From Dehalococcoidia bacterium (lineage in GTDB: Bacteria; Chloroflexota; Dehalococcoidia; SZUA-161; SpSt-899): a stretch of DNA of 10,163 bases. Where the stretch lies: assembly GCA_023271515.1 (NCBI GenBank), contig JALPXQ010000046.1, positions 1 to 10,163 on the forward strand, written 5' to 3'. A program made the translations under genes and the position numbers. Below are positions 1 through 6,550 of the stretch, in pieces. The notes beneath the pieces are model-generated. The model did not search any database, had not been told where the DNA came from, and saw only the letters and a program-made list of their open reading frames with translations. Every line of letters begins with the position of its first letter. Within the stretch, counting starts at the first letter, position 1.

Positions 1-505
1 CCTGGTAACCACCGCGGGCAATGCATTCCGGCAGGCTCTCGGCGTTGATGTGCCCACAATTAGCAAGGGTAAGCGGTTTTTGATAGCGATAAAAGGGTAT
101 ATCACGGGCGTTGGGATAGCGTCTCCCATCTTTCTCGTAAAGCAGCCGCTCCACTGTCTCACCAGCGATAGTGGCTTCCACTATGTCGGGGGCATCAGAG
201 ACTTTCACTTTGACATACAACAGGTTATCAGGTTGGGTCTCCACCAAAGGTCCCTGAACACAGAGCCCGCGACATCCAGTAATAACTGCACCTATGCCGT
301 GGCGATCTGGGTCTTCTGCTAAGAGCTCTACGTCAACCGGATCGCCCCTTTCCTTAACCCGGGTAGTGATAGCACTGAAAACTTCAAGGACGCCGCTAGC
401 GATGCAACCGGTACCGGCGCAGACCAGGATACGCGGTCGCTGGCGGGACATAGCATCCGCGTAGAGGGCTTGCAAGCGATTGAGCTCTATTGATGATCTG
501 ATCAT
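1..505 (-). CDS. nuoF: NuoF-like NADH-binding diaphorase/hydrogenase subunit, N-terminal part (cut by window edge)
   Basis: This is the start of a NuoF/HydB-type flavoprotein that passes electrons between NAD(P)H and a partner, here probably an [FeFe]-hydrogenase encoded beyond base 1. Reading from the ATG at 505-503 gives 168 codons with no stop. The first ~115 residues form a thioredoxin-like 2Fe-2S ferredoxin domain with ligands C29, C34 (CAGTGC) and C78, C82 (CRGLC), followed by the family's QGPLV. Next come RYQ and NCG motifs and RGGYQ at the edge, which is the usual entry into the FMN/NADH-binding domain. The N-terminal ferredoxin domain is typical of hydrogenase and formate dehydrogenase NuoF proteins and is absent from standard complex I NuoF. 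The start overlaps the nuoE stop by 4 nt (ATGA), with an AGGAGG-type site in the end of nuoE. The FMN, NADH and C-terminal 4Fe-4S domains are not in the window. The family call is firm; the partner enzyme is inferred. Confidence 0.93.
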   Translation of the reverse strand, partial: MIRSSIELNRLQALYADAMSRQRPRILVCAGTGCIASGVLEVFSAITTRVKERGDPVDVELLAEDPDRHGIGAVITGCRGLCVQGPLVETQPDNLLYVKVKVSDAPDIVEATIAGETVERLLYEKDGRRYPNARDIPFYRYQKPLTLANCGHINAESLPECIARGGYQ

Positions 506-1023
506 TTTTCTTCCTCCTCACGCAACTTATCGACAATAGCCACCGCTGCTTCGGGGTTTATCTGGCCGTGTGTTTTGCCGTTGACTATCATTACTGGCGC
601 CAGTCCACAAGCCCCCACACAGGCTACTGTCTCCAGGGTGAACAGCATATCCGGAGTGGTTAGCTGCCCCTCTTTAAGGTCGTACTTGCGGCAGATGGCG
701 TCGTAGGCAGACATAGACCCCTTGACGTGACAGGCTGTGCCGTCACATATGGTCACCAAGTGACGACCTTTGGGCTCCAGCGAAAACTGGGCGAAGAAAG
801 TGGCCACCCCGAAGACCGTAGCCGGCGAAAGATTGAGAGCCGTGGCGATGTAGGTGAGCACCTCCTCGGGCAGGTAACGGTACTCTTCTTGCACCGCCTG
901 CAAAATGGCGATCAATGAGCGATTAGCGGCGGTTTGCTCCGCGATTATCTCATTTAAGCGAAAAAACTGACGTTGTCCATTCCTCCTGCTTGGGGAAACT
1001 TGTATTTGCTGCTCAGTGCTCAT
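502..1023 (-). CDS. nuoE: NuoE-like 2Fe-2S subunit of NADH-linked hydrogenase/dehydrogenase
   Basis: NuoE/HydC-family protein of 173 aa, the usual length for the family (about 155-180). It relays electrons through one 2Fe-2S cluster to or from the flavin subunit NuoF in the cytoplasm. After a short polar N-terminus, a helical part (about residues 20-85, with LPEEVL and FGVATFFAQF) precedes a thioredoxin-like fold. Ligands are C93 and C98 (CDGTAC) and C135 and C139 (CVGAC followed by GLAP). The reading frame is open seven codons further upstream. I chose the ATG at 1023 because AGGAGG lies 7 nt before it, while the upstream ATG has no such site and lies before the previous gene's stop. The gap from that stop is 17 nt, and the gene overlaps nuoF by 4 nt, so it belongs to the rex-led transcript. 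No defect is visible. Confidence 0.96.
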   Translation of the reverse strand: MSTEQQIQVSPSRRNGQRQFFRLNEIIAEQTAANRSLIAILQAVQEEYRYLPEEVLTYIATALNLSPATVFGVATFFAQFSLEPKGRHLVTICDGTACHVKGSMSAYDAICRKYDLKEGQLTTPDMLFTLETVACVGACGLAPVMIVNGKTHGQINPEAAVAIVDKLREEEEK

Positions 1024-1040
1024 AGACGAACCTCCTAATT

Positions 1041-2528
1041 TCACAAATGTTCTATAGAGATCAGTTTGTTGCGTCGTTTCAGTTGTTCAATCACCTCCTC
1101 CAGGTAAATCTGGCGCATGGGCTTGCCGCGCACTACGTCGGCCAACTGTTGTGGATTGATGGTATCACCGACGATGAAGTGAATATCATCGGCTTCCAAC
1201 AGAATACGCGCCAGTCGCGTGCCCGCATCCTGTGCCGTAGGAAGGTCGTGGTTGGTCTCGGTTGTTCGCAGTCGTTCCGCTGCCGCACTCAAAGTGAGGA
1301 CGCCTTCGCTCACCAAATCCACCCCCTCCAGGCGAGCAATTGGCGGGATTTTGCTCGGTGATGAGCTGGAACGCTGGCCCGGCGCCTGCCACTCGACTAC
1401 CAGTTTTTGGCCTAACTCTCGGGCAGCCATCTGTGCGGTCGTCCCTCCACATATTACCCTGATACCCTCGGCTGAGATCAACTTGGTCACCGCCAGGCTA
1501 TCCAGTTTGGGGTCCGACGGTGGCCCGGTAAGAACGGTGGCTGCACGAACCTGTCGCACCCACATACCAACGACTGTGGCATCGTCGCCGGGGGCACCAT
1601 TATACAGTTTCAGACAGGTCTCGCTCAGAGCACGCATCAGTTGATAGGCATCACCACGCGTGGCTACCCAGCGCCGCACCGCCAGAGCGACGTTTTTCCA
1701 TCCCCACCCCATGCGATAGAGCCCCCCCACCCCGGCGTGGATATAACCGTCGCTGATCATCACCATGTAGTCGCCATCTTTAAGAGCGAACCGGCTCTCA
1801 CGGATGATCCTCCCGGCAATCACCCGCTCAGTCACAGGCAAGTCAACTACCTCATTGTCGCGGATCCAGTGGTGGGGAGTTATACTCCACCAGATAGGCC
1901 TCGCTCCCATGAAAAACCTGCAGCACAGGATAGTCACCATCAAATTCTCGCCCCCCACAGGTACGATACTTTGATCCACCGTAAGATCGTCCCGCAGACG
2001 CACGATCTTGTTAAGCAGAGGTTTGCCGGTATCCCGGACAGACAGGAAATCGTCCACAATGGGGATGAGTTCGCTCAGCGGCTTGCCACGGACCGCCACC
2101 CGGTGGCAGTTAAACATCCGCTCAGCAGTCAGGGATATATCCTGCACGTGCAGGGTGTTGTCCAGGATCAGGACGGCATTGGGGGTAACGTCCATCACCA
2201 AGTTGGTCAGCGATTCGGCCCGGGTACGCATGTAGGGAATGCACATTGTCGCCTCGGCCATGCCACTCAGGATGGCAGCGGCTTTCCGGCGACAGGAATC
2301 GTAACCGCAAGCTCCATAGTTAAGCTCATCCTCCGGCGAGTACTTCTCTACTTGATGCAGCACTTCCTGAATCTGCTCCTCAGTGAACTCCGGGATGGGC
2401 CGGCTGTAGTCGTGGTAGACTCGCTCAAGTTGTGGCCACTCGTTGCGGGTAGGCAACGGTTGTGGCTGACGGCGAGTGGCATAAGCAATCACCCGCTGCC
2501 GGGCAAGGGCCATGCTCTCCTGATCCAT
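1041..2528 (-). pseudogene. 4Fe-4S/PAS tail of a HydS-like sensor run into the C-terminal half of a SpoIIE-type phosphatase (probable deletion chimera)
   Basis: An open frame of 495 codons joins parts of two proteins that are normally separate genes in [FeFe]-hydrogenase loci. Residues 66-100 match the small 4Fe-4S domain (C74, C79, C96), with Tyr at 71 where the first Cys ligand is expected. Residues 105-200 are a PAS domain ending in LMVTIL. Residues 221-495 are the second half of a hydrogenase-associated SpoIIE phosphatase, with MISDGYIHAG (258-266) and PGDDATVV (313-320), then the family's GGTTAQ and PPIARLEG region to a natural end. Residues 202-219 make no sense. The alternative frame at 1926-1869 reads VLQVFHGSEAYLVEYNSPP, typical of the SpoIIE family. 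The PAS tail, the gene boundary and the first ~100 SpoIIE residues, with its DGxGSG metal motif, are therefore missing, and one further base-level frame change lies near 1867-1870. The ATG at 2528 is internal: the real frame enters from upstream across a G run. Function is unlikely to be intact. An assembly error would look the same. Confidence 0.82.
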
Positions 2529-2529
2529 C

Positions 2530-2739
2530 AGTGCCGGGCCGTTGATACATCCCCCTCGCAGGACATCAACTCGACCAGACGAGCTTCAAGCGCCCCCGAT
2601 CGGATCCCCTCCATCACATTCCGGCAGGCCTCTATGCCCGAGGCGATCACAATGTCACCCGCCAGGATGTCGGTGTCCATATGGCCGGTGCCTACCAGTC
2701 CCCCTTCAATGGGAAAGAGACGGGCGCAGCCCGTTCCAT
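2530..2739 (-). pseudogene. HydS-like H-cluster domain, fragment carrying the last (L3) cysteine motif
   Basis: This stretch reads in a different frame from both of its neighbours. From about 2725 down it gives ARLFPIEGGLVGTG, continues through DTDILAGDIVIASGIEACRNVMEG, and reaches ELMSCEG near 2556. These are the family features between the second and third H-cluster motifs. At 2551-2555 there is a run of five Gs on the coding strand; a sixth G would give CEGGCINGPAL and lead directly into the downstream 495-codon frame. As written, the frame ends in a stop at 2530-2528. The upstream edge (about 2723-2739) is an abrupt junction: 40-50 residues that I expect after the KKGE motif of the preceding fragment are absent. 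The fragment shows no start or ribosome-binding site of its own, although an open frame from an ATG at 2764 covers it. Confidence 0.75.
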
Positions 2740-3099
2740 AATTTCGCCCTTCTTGGCGATGCATGGCCCGATGAACACGATAAAGGCATCATCGCCATAT
2801 CGCCGGCGCAGGTACCGTCCATGGGCGATCATCGGCGAGACGATGGGCGCCAGATGAGGAAGGATATCCGGGTAATATTTCTCCACCATGCTGACCACCA
2901 CGGGGCACGATGAGGTGATCATGGGCCAAAGCTCCACCTCCTGCTTGATCAACTCATGGTGGGCCTGACCGACCATCTCTGCGCCATAGGCAGTCTCGCC
3001 GGCGGCGGTAAACCCCAAGCCACTGAGGAATTGTTCCATCTGCGCAAAAGAAGCCATTTCGAAATAGGCCGGCACAGAAGGGGCTACACTGGCGATCAT
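2692..3099 (-). pseudogene. hydS: HydS-like sensory [FeFe]-hydrogenase H-cluster domain, N-terminal fragment
   Basis: The frame begins VAPSVPAYF, the entry to the H-cluster domain of sensory (group C) [FeFe]-hydrogenases. It includes TSSCPVVVSMVEKYYP and FIGPCIAKKGE, the first and second cysteine motifs that hold the H-cluster. The second residue of the first motif is Ser (TSSCP) where catalytic enzymes have Cys (TSCCP), which fits a sensor rather than a turnover enzyme. Two things are missing. The ferredoxin-type domain with two 4Fe-4S motifs that normally precedes VAPS has no counterpart upstream. After KKGEI the frame drifts into unrelated residues and stops at 2694-2692. The ATG at 3099 overlaps the preceding stop (ATGA) but is probably an internal residue exposed by a deletion, since GGAGG abuts it with no spacing. 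The role inferred for the intact ancestor is hydrogen sensing that controls hydrogenase expression together with the SpoIIE phosphatase. Confidence 0.8.
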
Positions 3100-3200
3100 C
3101 CTCCGCCCTCCTGTTGATTCAGCCGCTCAAATATCTCGGCCACCCTGTCCGATCCGCGCACGTAGCACGAACTCCCGACGCAAATAACAATCGTCAGCAT
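3096..3200 (-). pseudogene. Thioredoxin-like 2Fe-2S ferredoxin remnant, 34 codons
   Basis: This short frame starts at the ATG at 3200-3198, which overlaps the rex stop by 7 nt, with GGAG about 9 nt upstream. It begins MLTIVICVGSSCYVRGSD. CVGSSCYVRGS matches the first ligand pair of the small thioredoxin-like 2Fe-2S ferredoxins that often precede hydS genes (CxGxxCxxKGS). Family members as I know them are about 80-95 residues with a second Cys pair (FCxxxC). Here the frame ends after 34 codons with no second pair, and its stop overlaps the ATG of the H-cluster fragment. The simplest reading is that one deletion removed the rest of this ferredoxin and the ferredoxin domain of the following hydS. 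It could instead be a genuine short peptide, but half a cluster-binding site makes that unlikely. Confidence 0.68.
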
Positions 3201-3898
3201 AGATATTTCTCCAGACACCTGCCATCTCCCCTTCCCGCTTCACCTGGCATAGCCACCTTACGACGCGTGATGTGATGCGAGAGTGTAGCCAGTTCGGCGG
3301 CCAGGTCTTCATTCTTGACCAACACATCCTCCGGCACCGCGAGCCGGCACGGTGCGAAGTTCCAGATCACTCTGATGCCTCCGGCGATCATCGTCTCAGC
3401 CACCTCCTGGGCGGCCGAGGCCGGTACGGTGATGATCCCCATCTGGATATGCAGCCGTTGGGACAGGTTGGCAAGCTTCTCTATTGGCAAGATGCGGCGC
3501 CCACCTATGGTTTTCCCCACCTTGGCGACATCGTTGTCAAACAGAGCAATGATCTGCAACCGGCAATGCTCAAACCCGGGGTAGAGAGCCAGCGCCCGGC
3601 CCAGGTTCCCCACACCCGCCAACACTGCCTCTTTGTCATTGATCAACCCCAGAAACTCCTCCAAATGGGAGGCCAGCGATCGGGCATCATAGCCTATCCC
3701 CGGGCGGCCCTGTTGAGAGAGATAGCTCAGGTCCTTGCGCACTTGCGCCCCGGGCACACCAACACTCCGACCAAGCTCATCGGAAGAGACAAAAGGCATC
3801 TCTTCCTCAATGGCTTTCATCAAGCGGCGGTAGTAGACCGGCATCCGCTGCAATGCGGGTCGAGGAAGACCAAATTGTCTCTCACGTTTCTGATTCAT
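3194..3898 (-). CDS. rex: Redox-sensing transcriptional repressor Rex
   Basis: Rex is a cytoplasmic dimeric repressor that reads the NADH/NAD+ ratio and releases DNA when NADH is high; fermentative and hydrogenase genes are common targets. The protein has 234 aa against about 205-225 for typical Rex, with a slightly extended tail. Residues 14-80 form the winged helix (PALQRMPVYYRRL, VPGAQVRKDLSYL, GRPGIGYD). Residues from about 90 form the NADH-binding Rossmann fold with GVGNLGRAL, then ALFDND and IIxVPA. The C-terminal swapped-helix region shows IWNFAP, VPEDVLVKNEDLAAELATLSHHI. I chose ATG 3898 because family similarity starts there and a strong promoter lies just upstream; the frame stays open to 4090 but runs through that promoter. 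The Shine-Dalgarno is weak. rex is the first gene of the hydrogenase-linked operon, and its stop overlaps the next start, so it probably regulates its own operon. Confidence 0.95.
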   Translation of the reverse strand: MNQKRERQFGLPRPALQRMPVYYRRLMKAIEEEMPFVSSDELGRSVGVPGAQVRKDLSYLSQQGRPGIGYDARSLASHLEEFLGLINDKEAVLAGVGNLGRALALYPGFEHCRLQIIALFDNDVAKVGKTIGGRRILPIEKLANLSQRLHIQMGIITVPASAAQEVAETMIAGGIRVIWNFAPCRLAVPEDVLVKNEDLAAELATLSHHITRRKVAMPGEAGRGDGRCLEKYLC

Positions 3899-3908
3899 AG
3901 TCCGGCAA

Positions 3909-3930
3909 CTTCGTTCTTTTGTGCACGAAG
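3909..3930. promoter_or_regulatory. Inverted repeat over the rex transcription start (possible operator)
   Basis: CTTCGT and ACGAAG form a perfect 6-bp inverted repeat around a 10-bp spacer that contains TTGTGCAC. It touches the -10 element and covers the expected start site. It is not the usual Rex box (TTGTGAA-N-TTCACAA type); only the TTGTG half resembles one. It may be an operator for Rex with a diverged site, for another regulator, or a short leader hairpin. Confidence 0.4.
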
Positions 3931-3957
3931 TATAACACACTTCTGGAAGAAGGTCAA
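3929..3957 (-). promoter_or_regulatory. Sigma-70-type promoter for the rex operon
   Basis: On the minus strand TTGACC (3957-3952) and TATACT (3934-3929) are separated by 17 nt, close to the consensus. The predicted start lies about 20-25 nt before the rex ATG. This is a sequence match only. Confidence 0.78.
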
Positions 3958-3967
3958 GGGGTACTGC

Positions 3968-3996
3968 TTGACTTATTCCCTCAGACCTTGCATTAT
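3968..3996 (+). promoter_or_regulatory. Sigma-70-type promoter for the hyp operon
   Basis: TTGACT (3968-3973) and CATTAT (3991-3996) are spaced by 17 nt and point toward hypF, giving a leader of roughly 70 nt. The element lies back to back with the rex promoter; the two -35 boxes are only 10 bp apart, so the two transcripts may compete or be co-regulated. Confidence 0.62.
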
Positions 3997-4071
3997 AGAG
4001 ATGCGCAGTAGGGCATATCGCAACCCCTGCAATGCCGGAAATGTGCCCAAGCTGAGGTGATTTTTCACTTG

Positions 4072-5316
4072 ATGAGTCTGAGGCGCCCACATGGCGAGGG
4101 AGCCTTCCAAATTGAGCCAGGCACCAGGAAACTGGCCCGGATAAGAGTGCGGGGGGTGGTGCAGGGGGGGGGCTTCAGGCCCTTCATCTTCCGGCTGGCC
4201 CATGAACACGGCCTTGCCGGATGGGTGCGCAATACCTCCGGCGAGGTGAATATCGAGGTCGAGGGCAAGGAGATAGAGCGCTTCCTGGACGATCTTAAGG
4301 CCAAAGCTCCCCCGATGGCCCGCATCGAAGGGGTCACGACCACCATTCATCCCCCCAAGGGCTATACCGAATTTGTGATCAAGGATAGCCTTGCAAGGGT
4401 CGGTGAGTATCAACTGGTCTCTCCGGACATTGCCACTTGCCCGGAGTGTCAGAACGAGATTCTCTCCCCTCGTGACCGGCGCTACCTGTACCCCTTCACC
4501 AACTGCACTAACTGCGGCCCCCGCTTTACCATCATCGAAGACATCCCTTATGACCGTCCCAGGACCACCATGCGCCACTTCGTAATGTGCCCTGATTGTC
4601 AGCGGGAATACGATGATCCCCTCAACCGCCGTTTCCATGCCCAGCCCAATGCCTGCCCGAGATGTGGTCCCCATTTGACCCTGGTGGATAACGGGGGCAA
4701 TCCGGTGATATGCGATGACCCCATCGTGGCCACCGTCGATCTCTTCAAACAGAGCCGGATCGTGGCCATCAAGGGTTTGGGCGGATTTCTACTCGCCTGC
4801 GATGCGACCAATCCACAGACGGTCAATCTCTTGCGAGAACGAAAAAGGCGACCAGCCAAGCCATTCGCCGTTATGGTGCCGACACTGGAAGAAGCAAAAA
4901 GGCATTGCGTCGTTTCCCCGGAGGAAGAGGTGCTTCTGGAGTCGTCTCAGTGCCCCATTGTGCTCCTTGAGCGGAGAAGTGATTCTCTCGTCTCCCCCGA
5001 GGTAACCCCGGGCATCAAGTACCTGGGCATCATGCTCCCTTATACCCCGCTACATCATCTGCTCTTGAGGGAGGCGGGTCTGCCTCTTGTCATGACCAGC
5101 GGCAACCTGAGCGAAGAGCCCATCGCCCGGGACAACGATGAAGCCCTGCGGAGGCTGAGTGGCATCGCGGATTACTTTTTGCTGCATAATCGGGATATTT
5201 ATTCCCGCTATGATGATAGCGTCTACATTGTGGAGGAAGGAGGAAAAGAACACCTTCTGTCTCACCAGGGAGAACCACGCTTTCCTGAGCCAGCATATCG
5301 GCGATATGGAGAATGA
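4072..5316 (+). pseudogene. hypF: HypF carbamoyltransferase, N-terminal two-thirds of a split gene
   Basis: HypF activates carbamoyl phosphate and transfers the carbamoyl group to HypE, the first step in making the CN ligands of [NiFe]-hydrogenases. Residues 22-105 are the acylphosphatase domain (VRGVVQGGGFRPF; Gly33 replaces the usual Val of QGVGFR; N54 present). Residues 123-198 are the paired zinc fingers (C123/C126, C145/C148, C173/C176, C195/C198). The YrdC-like domain follows, with KPFAVM, LPYTPLHHLL and MTSGNLSEEP. Similarity holds through RYDDSVYIV, then the frame drifts after about 5238 and stops at 5314-5316. The segment with RRSRGYxP and the GxxLK strand is missing before the downstream fragment resumes. 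ATG 4072 is preceded by GAGG at a rather long spacing; GTG 4057 is the alternative start. It is the first gene of the hyp operon. Confidence 0.88.
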
Positions 5317-6295
5317 GGAGACCCTGGAGCAATTCGAGAAAACCATCGAGCTTTACCGGAGGCTGTTTCGCATCCATCCCGAGGTGGTAGCCTACGACAT
5401 GCACCCGGAATATCTGGCCACCAAGTATGCCCTTGAACTGGGTGAGAGGGAGCCCGATTTGAAGCTGGTTCCGGTTCAGCATCACCATGCCCATATCGTA
5501 AGCTGCCTGGTGGAGAACGGTGCCGCCAGACCGGTCATCGGGGTGGCATTCGACGGCACTGGATACGGCACGGACGGCACTATCTGGGGCGGGGAATTCC
5601 TGATAGCCGACTGGAGGGGCTTTGAGCGACTGGGGCACCTGGAATATGTCCCCCTGCCCGGCGGGGCAGCCGCCATCAAGAAGCCCTACCGCATGGCACT
5701 GGGTTATCTTTTCAGCCTAGGCATCGCTGAAGGCGTGCCCTTGCTCAGCAGAATCGATCCCACCGAGGTTGAGCTGATAAGACAACAGGTGGAACGCAAG
5801 ATCAACTCGCCCCTTACCTCCAGCCTTGGGCGTCTCTTCGATGGGGTGGCCGCCCTGGCAGGGGTGAGAGACGAGATCACCTACGAGGCCCAGGCGGCCA
5901 TCGAGATGGAGATGCTTGCCCCGAAAGAAGTCCAGAATTTCGGCGGTTATCCATTCTCCATCACCGCGCACCAGGGGATGAGGGTTGTTAAGCTCGGGGA
6001 ACTCCTGGCAGCAGTGATAGATGACATCAAGAAAGGGGTCCCTGTGCCGCTCATATCAGCCAGGTTCCACAAAACCATTTCCGAGATGATTGTAGGGATG
6101 TGCCGCCTCTTCGCCCGGGAAAGGGGGCTCAGCCAGGTGGCGCTGAGTGGCGGGGTCTTCCAGAATCGGCTGCTCGTGCGTCTGGCAACTTCTGCTCTTA
6201 GAGCGGAGGGGTTCACTGTGCTTACCCACAGCCTGGTGCCAGCTAACGATGGCGGCATATCTCTCGGCCAGGCGGTGGTAGCAAACTTCAGTTAA
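5240..6295 (+). pseudogene. hypF: HypF carbamoyltransferase, C-terminal Kae1-like domain in another frame
   Basis: The rest of HypF continues in the +1-shifted frame from about 5240 with EEKNTFCL, then AFLSQHIGDMENEETLEQF. Hallmarks of the Kae1/TsaD-like carbamoyl transfer domain follow in order: VQHHHAHIVSC (metal-binding histidines), VAFDGTGYGTDGTIWGGEFL, LGRLFDGVAAL, LSGGVFQNRLL and NDGGISLGQA near the natural end. Added to the N-terminal part the total is about 740 codons, roughly 35-40 below a normal HypF, so the frame change accompanies a real loss of sequence and is not a single-base slip. The open frame extends back to an ATG at 5159 but those first residues are not HypF-like. The lesion lies in a purine tract (5233-5248). 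Independent translation of this half has no clear ribosome-binding site. Confidence 0.88.
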
Positions 6296-6322
6296 CAATT
6301 GGGTGCGTGAAGGAAGGCCAAG

Positions 6323-6550
6323 ATGTGTCTAGCCATACCAGCATTAATCAGAACAATTGAAGGCCAAGAGGCGGAGGCCGATATGGGAGGGTTCAGCCGC
6401 CGCATCAGTCTCTGGCTTACCCCGGAGGTAGAGGTGGGGGATCATGTGCTCATTCACACGGGCTATGCCATAAGTGTGTTAGATCAAGAGGAGGCCGAAG
6501 AGACCCTGCGGCTTTTTGAGGAGATACAGGCCATGGAGGGAGCGGCTTGA
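6323..6550 (+). CDS. hypC: HypC/HybG-type hydrogenase maturation chaperone
   Basis: A small (75 aa) cytoplasmic chaperone that, with HypD, carries the Fe(CN)2CO unit and delivers it to the [NiFe]-hydrogenase large-subunit precursor. The essential Cys is the second residue (MCLAIP). The OB-like barrel shows ISLWLTPEVEVGDHVLIHTGYAI, with the usual H-T-G-Y-A motif, and a helical acidic tail ends the protein. The length is typical (70-95). GAAGGAAGG lies just before the ATG. Its stop overlaps the hypD start (TTGA), the common hypC-hypD coupling. No defect is visible. Confidence 0.96.
   Translation: MCLAIPALIRTIEGQEAEADMGGFSRRISLWLTPEVEVGDHVLIHTGYAISVLDQEEAEETLRLFEEIQAMEGAA

Noticed and set aside
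1641..2741. Long plus-strand open frame of 366 codons opposite the sensor/phosphatase
   Set aside because: It is a shadow of the minus-strand genes: no recognisable domain, odd composition rich in His, Pro and Arg, no ribosome-binding site, and the opposite strand shows clear protein families.
3127..3327. Minus-strand open frame of 66 codons spanning the rex end and the ferredoxin remnant
   Set aside because: It is out of frame with both; the residues are not protein-like and no start signal is visible.
3272..4060. Plus-strand open frame of 262 codons opposite rex
   Set aside because: The minus strand encodes a clear Rex, and this frame also runs through both promoters of the intergenic region.
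4057..4068. GTGA-TTTT-TCAC palindrome at the start of hypF as a Rex or Fnr site
   Set aside because: Arms of four bases with a 4-bp spacer do not match the spacing of either site and can easily arise by chance.
3973..4674. Minus-strand open frame of 233 codons opposite the start of hypF
   Set aside because: It overlaps conserved HypF zinc-finger and acylphosphatase coding sequence and has no family features.
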